Shown here piece by piece: positions 1 to 14,145 of a stretch of DNA of 64,000 bases. Under the pieces are notes generated by a model. It searched no databases, was not told where the DNA came from, and saw only the letters and a program-made list of their open reading frames with translations. Every line of letters begins with the position of its first letter. Positions within the stretch are counted from its first letter, which is position 1. The position numbers and the translations under genes were made by a program. The DNA comes from Sipunculus nudus (taxonomy: Eukaryota > Annelida > Sipuncula > Golfingiida > Sipunculidae). Where the stretch lies: contig CM049315.1 in the NCBI GenBank assembly GCA_026874595.1, positions 34,920,164 to 34,984,163 of the forward strand, in the 5' to 3' direction.

Positions 1-631
1 TATTGTTGGATCCCCTACCCGTGTTTGTATTCATTTATTCGGCCCACATTCCCAGATTCACTCGCCAGTAAGAGACTGCACATTTGTGAAAATTACCCGA
101 TGGCATTCCTGAATCCGGATCATCTTCCGTATCCATACTAAAATATAATCAAATCTTCAGTTGCCCATTCCTGAAATACCCTGAAAATTTTATGAGATTT
201 CGTTCATGATTGCGTAAGTTATGTTGTGAACAAACACACACACGAACGGGGAAGAACGCATACTCCTTTCAGAGGCAACCAGGGAGGTTAAAAGAGTCTC
301 TGATGTAACTTTGAATTTGATTGAATGACGTGCATGGGTTTGAATCTGATTCTGTTACGCCTGGGCTCATTCCCTTAATTCTTTCGCCTCTTCTTTAAAA
401 TCAGATACCATATGTACACCTCCGTTGTGATCCTGGTCAGACTTAGTACACAACCGCCATAAATATAGAAAGGCATGCAGACAGAGAGGAAGGTTCAGCG
501 ACTCGATGGCTGCATCAAAAGTCAGCTGTGCGAGTCGGTACAGAGTTATTGTCTCTCGGCTGGGATATACAAATGACCCAGTCACATCAAGGTAAAAAGT
601 ATGTTTGTATGTTTGCTTTGTTTTTCTACAG
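1..631. other. Left-edge sequence, probably intronic to the following gene
   Basis: No supported coding exon is visible here. It ends in a clear pyrimidine-rich splice acceptor (tttgctttgtttttctacag, 612-631). A good-looking donor (CAAG followed by GTAAAA, exon end 591) lies only 40 nt upstream of that acceptor. The frame before it (open from 447) would join in phase with the next exon, but a 40-nt intron is shorter than usual for animals, so I did not call that exon. A 72-codon open frame on the minus strand (367-585) has no recognisable domain. Confidence 0.5.
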
Positions 632-960
632 AGAATACAGGGGCAAGTGTTACACGGATATCACAGGAAGATCGCAAGGAACATTTGACCAGTCCGCCCT
701 CGGCTCCCAGACCAGCAAGTCCAAGCGTTGCAGTGATAACTCCGCAAACGCCCCTCCCAACGTTCAGCAGCTACGTGGAACAGCGCCTGCGTGCCTACAG
801 GTCAGAAGAAGTCTGGTCAAAGATGATCAGGGAGAGCGCATTCTACTACCACCACCTGGATCCAAACTTTGGCAAAGTAAACCCCTATGTCTACGCTGTG
901 GTAGGCGAGGAGATGGTGAACGAATATCCAGATATAAAACGACACGGGCACAATGAATGG
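632..960 (+). CDS. Internal coding exon of an unrecognised multi-exon gene
   Basis: The exon is bounded by a polypyrimidine-AG acceptor ending at 631 and a GTAAGA donor at 961-966. It begins after the first base of a codon (phase-1 intron) and ends on a complete Trp codon. It encodes about 109 residues. The first third is a Pro/Ser/Thr-rich linker (for example TSPPSAPRPASPS). The rest looks folded, with landmarks WSKMIRESAFYYHHLDP, YVYAVVGEEM, NEYPDIKR and GHNEW. The same reading frame continues without a stop into the exon at 1420. I do not recognise the family. The spacing of VG-x-M, YP-x-I-K and the following W-S-x-F pattern loosely recalls the segment found in fish and invertebrate SAMD3-like uncharacterised proteins, but that is from memory and weak. 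The first exons are missing from the window. Confidence 0.72.
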
Positions 961-1419
961 GTAAGAAGCTGTACTGCGAACAAATACAGATACACGCATG
1001 TCCGTGTTCAAAATTTCAAAGTCATGGACTCTTTACCTATCACAGCTCTAACCAAAGTGTCACAGATCTTTTTAGAAGCATCACTGGTATGATTTAATTG
1101 ATAAAATCTGGTAGTTTTACTTTCAAGTAAAACGTCGTACACATTTAAAATTTGCCTTGCTGCCTATCCTTTACGCGTATGCCGTTAGCGGTATTTACAG
1201 TAATTTTAAAAACAGTGTTGTGTTAAGATTTAAAAAAAATAAATATTATTTTATTATTATTATAGTCATTTGTGTCTTCCCAATAACATATCTTCAGACT
1301 ATTAAATCATTCATTATTCGACAATCTTATTTGGAAAATCATGACCATTGAAGGAATTAATCACCTATTAGTTTCTAAGGTAAATAGTATTGTAATGAGT
1401 TTCTGTATTCCTCTTGCAG
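961..1419 (+). other. Intron, phase 0
   Basis: This is a 459-bp GT-AG intron: GTAAGA at its start and ctgtattcctcttgcag at its end. It is AT-rich with a run of TTATTATTATTA near 1247-1261. It joins the Trp codon ending at 960 to a Ser codon at 1420 without disturbing the frame. That phase agreement is the main reason for pairing these two exons. Confidence 0.7.
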
Positions 1420-1590
1420 TCAGTCTTTACCAAAGATTTGTCAGCCAGAATAAGACATATAAGGTGGGCAGAGAAGAGACAATCAGACGTCAGTGGCGAC
1501 ACCTACGGGTGCACCTCCGCAAAGATGGCAAGAAAACGAGCCAGCGAGCCAGATTGGGAGGAGGAGGCGGCAGAATACTATACTGACTAA
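1420..1590 (+). CDS. Terminal coding exon of the same unrecognised gene
   Basis: The exon starts right after the acceptor at 1419 and runs 56 codons to a TAA stop at 1588-1590. The protein continues the folded segment of the previous exon: WSVFTKDLSARIRHIRW spans the junction, followed by AEKRQ. It then passes into a polar linker and a basic patch (KMARKRASE), which could be a nuclear localisation signal, and ends in an acidic tail (DWEEEAAEYYTD). The frame is easy to miss because it has no Met; a different frame of the same exon is also open. Together the two exons give 165 residues of C-terminus. The basic patch suggests a nuclear or nucleic-acid-binding role, which is inference only. Confidence 0.7.
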   Translation, partial: SVFTKDLSARIRHIRWAEKRQSDVSGDTYGCTSAKMARKRASEPDWEEEAAEYYTD

Positions 1591-1890
1591 CATCACAACA
1601 TCGGTGCCCTGTTGCCCGTCATTAATAATCCAATACAGGGTATAAAACATATAGCGACGTATGCACATGCAAGGAGTGAGGCATTACCATGCCGTGAGGC
1701 ATTACCATGCAGAGGTGTGCAAATCCTCGCACTGACCGATATCGGATCTCCTCATGGATATCGAAGTAGACGTGCCAACGTGCAACGGAAAACCAGTATG
1801 CATTTGAAAACCAATATGGACATCAATAATATACTGTTATTGCTATCCTTCATAACTTTTAATAAAAAAAAAATATTCTTGAATGTCTTC
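1591..1890 (+). other. Probable 3' UTR with poly(A) signal
   Basis: An AATAAA hexamer lies at 1861-1866, about 270 bp after the stop codon, followed within 30 bp by a GT-rich stretch (cttcgtgtgttaaag), as expected of a cleavage/polyadenylation site. The UTR contains a 17-bp perfect direct repeat, gtgaggcattaccatgc, at 1676-1692 and 1694-1710. Confidence 0.5.
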
Positions 1891-3379
1891 GTGTGTTAAA
1901 GTTTACACCCCCACCTGTTATATATATCATTTTGTGAGAGCCGTCATCCTCTAATTAAGAATATAAAATATAATTATTCCAAATTTATCATCACCAAAGC
2001 ATCTGTGCAGGCAAATAAACAACACTGTTTATACTGCAATACAGTAATAACTAATATTGACGGAGTATGTAAAATAGAAATGGTGTCAAATCGTATACTT
2101 TTAGTTTGTCTCATGCATTATTCCCATAAATATATAATCATTGTATAATATGTATGTTATATATCTAATGTTAATTTAGAGGTCACCGTATATATTTTCA
2201 AGTAAAATTCTTTGATTAGATTCGCAAATGCGTAAAATATAATAATAAATTTTCCGAAAAATATTATTTTAAACCATAACTTTTTAAGTAATTATATTTC
2301 TGCTACGGTTTTTGTAGGCCTATTTCTATATCAATTTTCTTTCAAATAACTTCCATATACACGGCTATCATTTTTCCGCTAGTTCAATTAGAATATAAAA
2401 GTACTGTATTATATTTCTGCTTAAACAGAAAGAGAAATTTTCTTCAGTTTCAGTCTTTTACCTTTTTTGCATATAAGAAAGTAACTTGTATCATATTTAC
2501 TACATGTATATATATATGGGAGTATATACTTGGGTACGTATCTATACCTTCTAACTTTAGATGTAGAACGGAAAGTTCTATGACATCCATATATATAGTC
2601 TAAACTTGAAATCGACAAGTGGTTGCTTTAAAAAATTAAAAATATGTAAATAAATAAAAGAACAATTACGGTGCATCAAACTTCGTCCGAGGAGTGATTT
2701 TGTGTATTGCCATGTTAACAATTTAATTTTATCCAATGCAGCATTGGGAAAATTGAGAAAAATGTTTAAATTTCTTGGTCAGTATAATAAGTACAATGTA
2801 TTTTTATGCCTTTTGCATCGTATAAAGAAATTGTTTAGTGGCATTCCTTAAAATATTCAAGAATCAAGAACAACAACAACTATAAGTTTTAAGTGGGTTG
2901 AATCATCTGAGAATATATATTTATATATATATATATACATGCAAATAAACGATGATTATTTACCTTTATAATATTAATTAATCTTAACTTTTTTTTATTG
3001 CTGTCTTCCATATACGTAGGCAATATACATTTGATTGTTTGATATTTTAATTGATAGGATTCTTACATTTGAATTATGGACTTCATAATAAATAAATGTC
3101 TATATGCATGTCTGCTCTAGAGAGCGCCGCTGTATATACCACGCAATTTTCAATCGCTCAAAAATATGTATTTATGCGACCCTTTTAAAGAAGAGTTATT
3201 TCAAGCTTAAAATTAATAATACTTAATAAGAAAAAACAATTGATTCTCTAATATATGAATGAAGTATATATTTAAGTAACGTGTAAAATATGAGAATTGA
3301 GAACATCTCTTTATTTTCCAAACTCTAGTTATATATTTATAGTGACGTTTGTAAAAATGCATAATTAGGTTATTGTATG
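1891..3379. other. AT-rich intergenic sequence
   Basis: I see no gene, RNA or identifiable mobile element. Short (TA) runs occur near 2505-2517 and 2915-2937. Confidence 0.6.
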
Positions 3380-3380
3380 C

Positions 3381-3444
<64 letters not shown>
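3380..3444. repeat. (TA)n microsatellite
   Basis: About 65 bp of alternating T and A with one interruption (ataaat). Open frames across it encode only Tyr-Ile repeats and are not genes. Confidence 0.95.
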
Positions 3445-3448
<4 letters not shown>

Positions 3449-4825
3449 TTAGTCATTTAGAAAGAGAACTGATGCTGTATATTATACTTGAAATTCAAAT
3501 TATGAGATTTCTTCCGGAGCAGTATAAATCATATACCTTTGAGAGAAAAACAAGAATCTTACAAATGTTCATCAATATTCAAGGAAAGATGTAAAATTGT
3601 TTATACAACCACATGCAAAACCTCCTAACATCATACTTAAGAGCATCATGCAGGCCAGTGTAACCATGGAAATTTCAGCACGGAAAAAAAGACAAAGATA
3701 TATATCGGAAAACAATTGTATGGTTACTCGGAACAATGAGATATTTGATCAGTTATCATTATCCTTATATAAGTAACCAATTATGTATCAATTTGTGTTT
3801 GTCATTGTGACCAAAGAGATAGCATATATATATATATATATACTTTGTATAATCTGTATATATTAAACCTGATTAAGCCTGCATTGCTCATGACAGCTTG
3901 TCGGTGAGACATTGTGCAGGAATTGAAGAAACCATCATGGGCGCAATTTGCAATTTGTGGACGATTTGGGTACCCACATTTTTATAATAAAAAATAAATC
4001 TTTTCCCAATAAAAATATAACGTTCCTATCCGAATCCGGAAGATTTTGAGTTATTGAATATAACTTCCATGAAGAAAAATGATAAATCAAACTTACATTA
4101 GTTTGAAAGCAGTCAGCCTAAACTTGTCGGTTACATTATTCATAATTAATTAAATCGCACGAAATATATTCTTGATTCACTTTGATCTGTTGAATCATAC
4201 ACAACACAATAAGAATATATACGTATACATGTATAGTTTTATGCCCTATACTATACAGAAATCTGGCATAGAAAAGGTGTTCCCTATTCGCCAACAAATA
4301 TATCATGCATTAAGCTCATTCAGCCCTCCCCTAACCAGTTACTATAAAATTACTTCCTTTTCTAGGTAACATAGGAATAGATGTTATATAGCGACAATTA
4401 TTTTATTTATTAATATGAATAGATGTATATATCACGGCTTTACCCATGCAGTATAACAATTTACCAATGTCTAGTAGGTTTACACTGTGCCAGATTTTCT
4501 GTCTATTGCTGCATGATTTCACCCTAATATGCATGCATACTAGTATATGATTCAGTTACGACCACACGGGAAGCTCTGTGCTATATATATAGCCACCCGG
4601 TGGCGTTGGGGGTACCCTAAATGATTAAACGCACAGTTTCTATCTTTGGTACCGTGAAACGTTAACTGGTTTATCTGTACCTCATTGATTCGACTCTCTT
4701 CCTATATTTCGACCAGCAACCCAGTTTCCCTATTATAAGTGTGTCTAAATTTGAGGGCCTACTGTATCGACAGCTCAAGCGCCATCCTTGAGTATCAATT
4801 TGTAACAAATGTAAACACCCGCACG

Positions 4826-4869
<44 letters not shown>

Positions 4870-6999
4870 CATTAGGTTTAAAACGCCAACAACTATATGC
4901 TTGTGTGTGATTGTGATGCTGTGTGCTCGAAAATGTGCTATAATATAAATTAGTCCATTAATAAAACTGATTAAACATTCCTATAACTTCCTATTATATT
5001 TTCATAACAGATGAAGATGTATTTTTGAAGTCTGTCATGACATAAAAACATCAGAGGTCTTTCATATATGAACACTAGTTTATATTCATTTTCAATTATA
5101 AGTTAAAGCGGCATGACAACACTATTCTTGAAAAACCCTGTTCCCGATTCACATCAGGCGGAAGATATTAACCTTGGAATATAGATAACATTTTAGGTTT
5201 ATCTCATCTCAAAGTTAATTAATCATGAAAACCATGGCCCATTCTTTACAAGAAATATTGTAAAATTTGTTTAACTAATCCACAAAACATACATGTTTAC
5301 ATACGGGTACGCCCATTATTCAGTAAATAAACATTAATGTTTCCGGGAGGAATCGAACCATTGTATAATACATAACTTATTCGGGTTTATCAGTCGGGGT
5401 ATATTTAATTGTCTTCCTGCATTAAGAAATTATCGCGAAAAAAAAATCCATTTTTGCATAAGTATAACGTATTAATTGGTGAAATCTGGTGTAAAAATAA
5501 CCAGAGGCAACTCTTTAATGTACTGCAAGTCTGTATCACTGTGACCTATATCTAGCTATTTATAAATGTTAAATCATTCAGGTACATAAACTAATTTCAA
5601 CATCCCCGCCGCACGCTGGACTATATGTGTATAAGTATATACACTATATAATATATATGAGTGTTTGCATACTTGGCGAGAAACGAAAGTGTACTTTGCA
5701 TCGCGAGGCATGGTATCGTTCCCCCTATATGTATACAACACTATGATAAAGCAACGATATAACTTACCTGTTTTTCACGTTTTCACGCTCGTGGGGGTCT
5801 TCAGGCGATGGGCTGGTCGGAGTTGCTCAGTGGCCACACGCGGGCTGTTAAAACCAGTCCAGTTTAACCATCCTATATCTCTCCGTCACAATGACACATA
5901 AATTCTCCTGTCAAAAAAGAAAGCTGAGTGGCTAAAGTTCGCTGGAAGGCTAGGATCGGGCGCTGGCACAAGCGTACACGGTCATTATCTATGATCATTA
6001 ATCTATCTTGTCAGTTTCACTGCCAGTATTTGCCATCAATCCTGTCTTCTTTGGGATAATTATCCCCCATTTCTATTTGCTCTCGGGTCGCCGAATCGTA
6101 ATAAGGCTATAAATTTTACGCCGGACCGAATCTGCCCGCCCCTCATACAACCGGTCGCTTTTATGTGCGGACCGGCTCCCGCAGAAACCCTGCACAGTCT
6201 AACTTTAGCTGTTCATATTAAATTGACATCAATTTGAATTTTTTTTTAAACCAAAGTCGCCACGTCGGATTGTGTTCAAGTTCTTTTACCCTCACGATAG
6301 ATGGGCGTTAATAAAGTAGAAAGTGGGCTTTTGTGTCCGCGATTCCTTTTCATCAAAGTAGTTGTTTTATTAACGAGGACAGACATTGCTGGCGAGGCGA
6401 GTGTCGTTTGCGCCATTCCTGGAATGGTTGCGCCCCTTATGATACGAACAAAGCGCATCTCAAGGCATCATTGAATACAAACAATAAAGGTTCCGAACAG
6501 AAACGGTGTCAATTCAGTACTTTCCAATTCACTTTCCACTTTATCATTCTGTGAACCGTGGAACCTAGCACCCGGCTGTGAAGCCGTGATAGACTCGGAA
6601 GGAGATGAGATAATAAATTTTACACGTCAAATATTTGTCTCAATTACTTCCAGGGAACGTCGTGTTGATTCAAAGAATATCCATCAATTAATAATTGGCC
6701 TAGACATCATAGGCATGGGAGGAGTTAATTAAATTTCCTATGGTACACCTGTAAAGTCCTTTTTATAGTGCTTTTCTAATTTTATAAAAAAAAAATTGTG
6801 TATTGTGCTGTATAATTTAAATCCGAAAGCAATATATGTCTGGTGGTCAAATAGGTTTGGACAACAAATAAGTTTTAGATAAAAGAGCCACTTATATATA
6901 TATACGTGTACATGCTATCAGAAGAAACTGATAATTATATAAAAAAACATTTAATTGAGATTATGTACATCAAACTGTTTCCTATATACAAAACGGAGA

Positions 7000-7002
<3 letters not shown>
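3445..7002. other. Intergenic sequence, no gene seen
   Basis: Mostly AT-rich, with a second (TA)n tract at 4831-4865. Around 5780-6470 the sequence is less AT-rich. There, 5930-5990 carries a tRNA-like A-box string (gctgagtggctaaag) with no convincing B box, possibly a decayed SINE. No open frame in the region has recognisable protein character. Confidence 0.5.

Positions 7003-7057
<55 letters not shown>
7003..7057. repeat. (TA)n microsatellite
   Basis: About 55 bp of pure alternating T and A. Confidence 0.95.
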
Positions 7058-7060
<3 letters not shown>

Positions 7061-7203
7061 GAATGGTGAATTGAATACGCTCACTTAAGTGAACTGTTTA
7101 TGTCCCTTTTCTAAATGTATCGTTCAAAGAGGCGACAACTTAATTCTATAATGTTCTATAATGAATATATTTTGTATACATGCATCAAATGCAAAATAAC
7201 GCA

Positions 7204-7206
<3 letters not shown>

Positions 7207-7288
<82 letters not shown>
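7207..7288. repeat. Compound (TA)n(GA)n microsatellite
   Basis: About 50 bp of (TA)n passes directly into about 30 bp of (GA)n. The same compound structure in the same orientation recurs at 39766-39867, and on the opposite strand at 29823-29903. Confidence 0.95.
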
Positions 7289-7289
<1 letters not shown>

Positions 7290-7383
7290 TGAGATTTTGG
7301 AATACTAATAAAAGATGAATGTTTCATTTCTAAAATTCAATTTCTAAAATCGATTTAATTTTGTGTTTCGATTTATCCGATTC

Positions 7384-7448
7384 TATATATATATTATATA
7401 TATATATATATATATACACTTATATTCTATATATATATATTATATATA

Positions 7449-7515
<67 letters not shown>
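7384..7515. repeat. Interrupted (TA)n microsatellite
   Basis: About 130 bp of (TA)n with ATT and CACT interruptions. It is the longest TA block in the first 10 kb. Confidence 0.95.
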
Positions 7516-7519
<4 letters not shown>

Positions 7520-8360
7520 GCTGTAAATCGGGACCGAAGTACTATTTTTATTTAAAATCATGTACCATTATCCTATACTAGGAAATACTGCTAAAGGTGA
7601 ATATAAATCCAGGCTATATATCTGTCTTCCTTTAAATGTATACTCATGAACAAAAAAGGTTGGCACGAACGTCAAAGTGGTTTAAGTTTGCTTATTAAGC
7701 GCCTCTTCATGAGATATATATGTTTATGTAATACATAGAGAACATTCCACACCGAAATCTATCTCGACACTTTTCCAAGAAGAATATAATGAATTAGAAA
7801 ATGACAAGGTATAAGGTATTTCTTTTAGAAATATTTGATATAAAGTATATAACTATTAGTTGTTTCTCTTGATTAGACCTACCGCAGACCGGAATTGGAT
7901 ATTGCATAGATGCATGTCGACTGCCGTATGTAAACAAGAAAGAAATTCTTCTTTTGGGTTAAACTTTCATCAGCACATATTCTCCAGAGGAGACTTGCTG
8001 ATTTTTAATACAGATATAGATACAGATACGGTCAAAGTTTAACACATGAATATATTTATAAAGGTGCTACACGAAATCAATCATTGTGTTATAACTCCGA
8101 AAAATGTTTTCAGGTTGTTACCTCGTTTTATGTTTGTATAATAATAAATTAAAATTTTACAGGTGTGATCCATAAAAATTACAAATATTTGCAAATACTG
8201 CTTGAGATTTTGTTATAAACGAACATTATACCCTATACTTTATTTATTTGGCTGTATGAAACCTTAATTTGATGGGTACGTGCTCCGAACATCTCAGGTT
8301 AAATCTTTGCAACTTCCCTTTAATTCTGGTCCTGCATGGTTAAAAGCATCACCTACATTC
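7516..8360. other. Intergenic sequence, nothing recognised
   Basis: Unique-looking AT-rich sequence between a microsatellite and a MITE. No supported exon or RNA gene. Confidence 0.5.
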
Positions 8361-8773
8361 TATAGTCCGTTCCACCAACCGTGAAACACTGTTTTTTCGC
8401 GATCAATTTTAAAAGAATTGAGAACGAACAGATTTTTGGTGCAGAGGTAATTGAGAACGCGACCTAATTTTCTGACAGAAAAAAATGCCACATACCCCAG
8501 ATGAATAAGCCTGTAATGAACAAAAATAAAAATCTAGGAGAAACTCACATACAACGCCGTTCAGTTTGGCCAAGTTAGCTATGCACTTCTTACATTAAGT
8601 AAACAACACCTCAGCGTCGTGATGTAAGTTGTTTTTGATACATTATCACTGACTTCATATAAAATTAGGTCGTTTTCTTTGCATTCACCGTATTGCTAAG
8701 AACACAAAATATATATCAAGGTAGAAAAGAAACCGTGAAAAAACAGTGTTTCTCGGTTGGTGGAACGGACTAT
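8361..8773. mobile_element. MITE with 38-bp terminal inverted repeats
   Basis: The first 38 bases (8361-8398, beginning tatagtccgttccaccaacc) are the inverse complement of the last 38 (8736-8773) with one mismatch. The ends can be read as a TA target-site duplication around an element starting TAGTCCGTTCC, which would fit a Tc1/mariner-superfamily non-autonomous element of about 409 bp. The interior has no transposase. The near-perfect ends imply recent insertion, though I cannot tell how many copies the genome holds. Confidence 0.88.
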
Positions 8774-9239
8774 AGTTGCATTAAAAGATACATTATATAA
8801 ATTTATAATGTTATTATATGTATGGCTTCTTGCATTGTTTTCCAAATTTTTGACAATGGGAACTTTAAACTTTAGAATGATGTCTCATCTTGCGAATGTT
8901 TCAGGAAAATAAGCGTATACATGCAGCTGTGTATACGGATTCTGAGGACACCTGGTTCTATACCTTGTGTTTATATATACAGCAAAATCGGTTATACACA
9001 GAAAAGTCGATTCACTACCGATTACAGATGGCATAATCGACTTTTATGTGTATTCATGTTTAATTTATGATCGGTATATAAATGGAGGTGCTGTCGGAAT
9101 TTCCGCTGCAAAAATCTTTGGCAATGTCTTTGATATTGCGGAAAATAATTATCGAATAATTATTCGGGGAGATGACAGGACCGAAAATGAATTTCGTCCA
9201 ATTTTTAGCCAGATGTCCTTCTTTCATGATTCACGACGA

Positions 9240-9242
<3 letters not shown>
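8774..9242. other. Intergenic sequence, nothing recognised
   Basis: AT-rich. A 114-codon open frame (8967-9311) runs into the TA tract that follows and has no recognisable domain; I do not call it a gene. Confidence 0.5.

Positions 9243-9311
<69 letters not shown>
9243..9311. repeat. (TA)n microsatellite
   Basis: About 68 bp of pure (TA)n. Confidence 0.95.
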
Positions 9312-9314
<3 letters not shown>

Positions 9315-9463
9315 GTATATATATAGCGATAAAGGTGACGGAACGAGAAGACTTAATAGCGATATACTTGTAGAAATTCCGGCCTGGTAAATTAAAATCG
9401 TCACTCCCAAAATACCTGTATTGATGGGAGGAACATTTTTGAACATTTTAACTCCCTCACGCA

Positions 9464-9479
9464 CCCCCCCCCCCCCCCC
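9464..9479. repeat. Poly(C) run
   Basis: Sixteen consecutive C residues, a homopolymer expected to vary in length and to be error-prone in sequencing. Confidence 0.9.
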
Positions 9480-10150
9480 AAACCCAACGATACATGCAGA
9501 AGTACTTCATTTTCAACACTTTCTGTCAAGGTGAAATCATGTAGCTCGATCGTGAATACAACAAAATTATTGTCAATATCCAATTTCCAGGCCGAGTACT
9601 GATTTTGCTTTTCGGTTAATTCATGTACAATATTACCTATGTCACATATTCTTAAAATAAGTAGCGCGGCAGTTAAGAGGTTTAGTCTGACAGCCTAGAC
9701 CGCTCTATTTTTATATGTTTTTTTATGTATACACATTTTATATATGCTCAGCTTTACAGGTTCCCACATCCCGTTGACTACTTAAATTACATGTACCGGG
9801 GACCCCGGAAATCCGCGAGTGTCAATATATAAACAAGCATGCAGCTGTATGTTCCTGAGACTATATATATCAAGGAGAGGGAACACGTGTTGTAAATTAC
9901 CTAACTAAATTTGGTAAATTTCAATCTAATAATGGCCAGGCAGTCAGCCATCATGCATGATATTTAGTTGTTATTCAATAAGTGAACAGAAATAATAAAA
10001 AAAAAATTTCGCTTTTACCATTAGTTAAAACTTTAAACACTGTGTTTTAGAAATAAGGACAATCCGCTATATTTACATATGTATAAATATATACATGTTC
10101 AGCGGGTGAAAACAAAATTGTTGCCTGCCCTTGTCTTAGCTTTTTGTAAT
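9480..10150. other. Intergenic sequence, nothing recognised
   Basis: No gene or mobile element identified between the poly(C) and poly(G) runs. Confidence 0.5.
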
Positions 10151-10169
10151 GGGTGGGGGGGGGGGGGGG
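10151..10169. repeat. G-rich run
   Basis: Eighteen G residues broken by a single T. It is an unstable homopolymer and could form a G-quadruplex. Confidence 0.85.
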
Positions 10170-10519
10170 TCTCACATATTTTTTCAGCAAATAAATCCCA
10201 TGTTGGCTATTTTCGCCTCTTTTTGAACCAGGATATACGTCTGGAGCGATGTGTTTCTTTAATCGATTATTAACTGTCAACAAATATATTATTTAAATAA
10301 AACAGAACACTCATGTAAGTTTACAGATAATTGTCTAAAGAAATGCCGGTTTTAGGAAATGGAGGGTACCAACCCAGGAGGTGGCAAAAACTGGTCTGAA
10401 GGTTGCGGCAGCCGAAAAAAAGGTAGGGGGATGGTCTGGATCACTGGACCCCTCCCCCTGTATCCGGTTCTGAAATATTATATATATACATACCATGTAC
10501 ATGAATGTCTACGTTTTGT

Positions 10520-12025
<1,506 letters not shown>

Positions 12026-12880
12026 GAAGAAGGAAAATCTGGGAACATCCAGAATCTTCACGGAAAAATGGGATTTCTCATTCTTCCCGGGAAAAATGAG
12101 TATCCCAATTTTCTGCGAAAAATGAGAATTCTAATTTTCTCGGGAAGAACAGGAATCATGTCATATTGTCTCTTGATTCTCATTTTTTCCCGGACAATTT
12201 TTTTTTCTGATTTTGTTCCGGGAAGAATATAGGAATTCTCATTTTTGCCTGCTATACATATCCCTTTATAGGTAAATAAGGCAGGTTCATTTTGAAGAAT
12301 TGACTATATACAACCAGATTTTAATGTTATTAGTTGACTATTGTGAAAAAGACTTATATGATGATTCGTTTTGTCATGATAAAGTAGAAAACATTTCTGT
12401 AAAAATATTTTATTCGCACATAATAATACTGAACTCATTATATTTAAATTAAAAACAATCGCACCAGATATTTACATTTTATTCACGCACACATGATACA
12501 ATTTGTATATAAAGATTTACAGATGCAAATATTTTTAACCTGCAGTTTTTAAGCTTCAGATTTTGTTAACATAATTCTATTTTTATGATGTATACATTTT
12601 TTAACCATGCCCCAGCTTGAACAGTTCTGATTTTTTTGTGAAAGAAAGATAATAAAAATTTCTTTTTGAAAAAGAAATAAAATAAACATGAGAAAATTTG
12701 AAAATTTGAAAGTTCGAATTTTTTAATTCTATGATCTCCCTGGAGAATGGGAATTCTATAAGTTTCCCCTGAGAGACAGGAATTCTCATTTTCCCCGGGA
12801 AGAACTGGAATCATTTTATATACAATCTTCATCTATTCTTATTCTTCTTGATTCTGGATCTTCCTAGATTCTCATTCTTC
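12026..12880. mobile_element. 855-bp element with 31-bp terminal inverted repeats and repeated sub-terminal motifs
   Basis: The first 31 bases (12026-12056) and the inverse complement of the last 31 (12850-12880) agree at 27 positions, sharing the inner string atccagaatc. Inside both ends lie several copies, in both orientations, of a GGGAAGAA..GGAATC motif and of TGAGAATTCTCATT-like palindromes (12075-12240 and 12730-12815). The middle is AT-rich and non-coding. This structure suggests a fold-back or MITE-like DNA transposon of unknown family. I could not see a clear target-site duplication. Confidence 0.65.
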
Positions 12881-14037
12881 CCTCCACATATGCGTTAAAC
12901 TATTCACGCTGCATCACGACATGCAGACTTCGCATATAGTTTTAATATTTTCACAATTATTTTTTCATGATATTTTTTCATGTACTAAAAATATTAGTTA
13001 TGTAAATTTTTATGTCATTAAAAAGCCGAACTGGAATTTACCAGTACGGCCAGTTATAATTTTCATTTTGTCTGGAAATAACTAAGTATTCACAGGCTCG
13101 AATGGAATTTAGAGGTGTTGGTAAAGTCAGTTAGAAATTTATAACTGAGGCATTGATTTAGATCATTCAGAAAATATCGAATTATAATTCCCGGAAATAA
13201 ATGGCATTGCCTGTACTATATTACAAGATTTATTTGGTATAAAAGGTTTTATTAGCCATTAAATCATTATCTATTAAAGTTGCAATATATACAGGAAACT
13301 GTATGAAGACAGATAAATGCATATATATAGCTTATGGACTTACTTATGTTTTTGCAACAGATTTTCAGATCATTTGCACTGATAAAGTCCTTAAGATTTC
13401 TCTTGAAAATGCAGCACTACATGAACTAATATTTAAAAGAACCATGGCCAAAGGGTCATGGCATGTACTAATTAATAGGGACTGCATGGGATACTAGATA
13501 TAAAATCCTGTTATGCCAGATTAAAAATATGATTTAGTGACTCAAAGAATCATGCATGTATAGCTGGACTAATTTCCTCTCAAGGATCCTTAAATTATCA
13601 AGTGTATCATGACGTGCATGCTTGAACTTCTTTTATTTTAAAGGTAGCATCCTATTTTTAGGTTCAGTAACATTGAAAATCATATTAGACCTTTTAAAAT
13701 GAAATTTCAAATTTAATAAGTGTTTAAACATTAATGACGCATGATTAAATAAGGCTTCGAAATATTGTCATCTTGTTTGATATTAAACTAAGAAGTGTCT
13801 TGCTGTTAATGCATGCGCTTTAACATATTTAATTCAAAAATAAAATAACATATGAAATGGACTGTAAATATATTATACGTACTTTAAGTCTCATAAATAA
13901 ATATACATCATCAGCAAGAATATTGTACCTAATTAAAAAAAAATATTTCATGTATGGGTCCATCATAATTATTCTAAATGACTTTTGGATTGATATTTAA
14001 TTTGAATGAAGGATTTTTTTTTTGCCAGGAATGCTAC

Positions 14038-14038
<1 letters not shown>
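12881..14038. other. AT-rich intergenic sequence
   Basis: Nothing recognised. The open frame at 13303-13497 has no domain signature. Confidence 0.5.
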
Positions 14039-14096
<58 letters not shown>

Positions 14097-14145
14097 GCAG
14101 GACCCCGCCTTTAGCGTCATTTATGTATATCCATGTTGACAGCCG

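Noticed and set aside
447-591. Possible extra upstream exon joined in frame to the exon at 632
   Set aside because: The donor and phase fit, but the intron would be only 40 nt and the peptide has no conserved look. Kept as a remark only.
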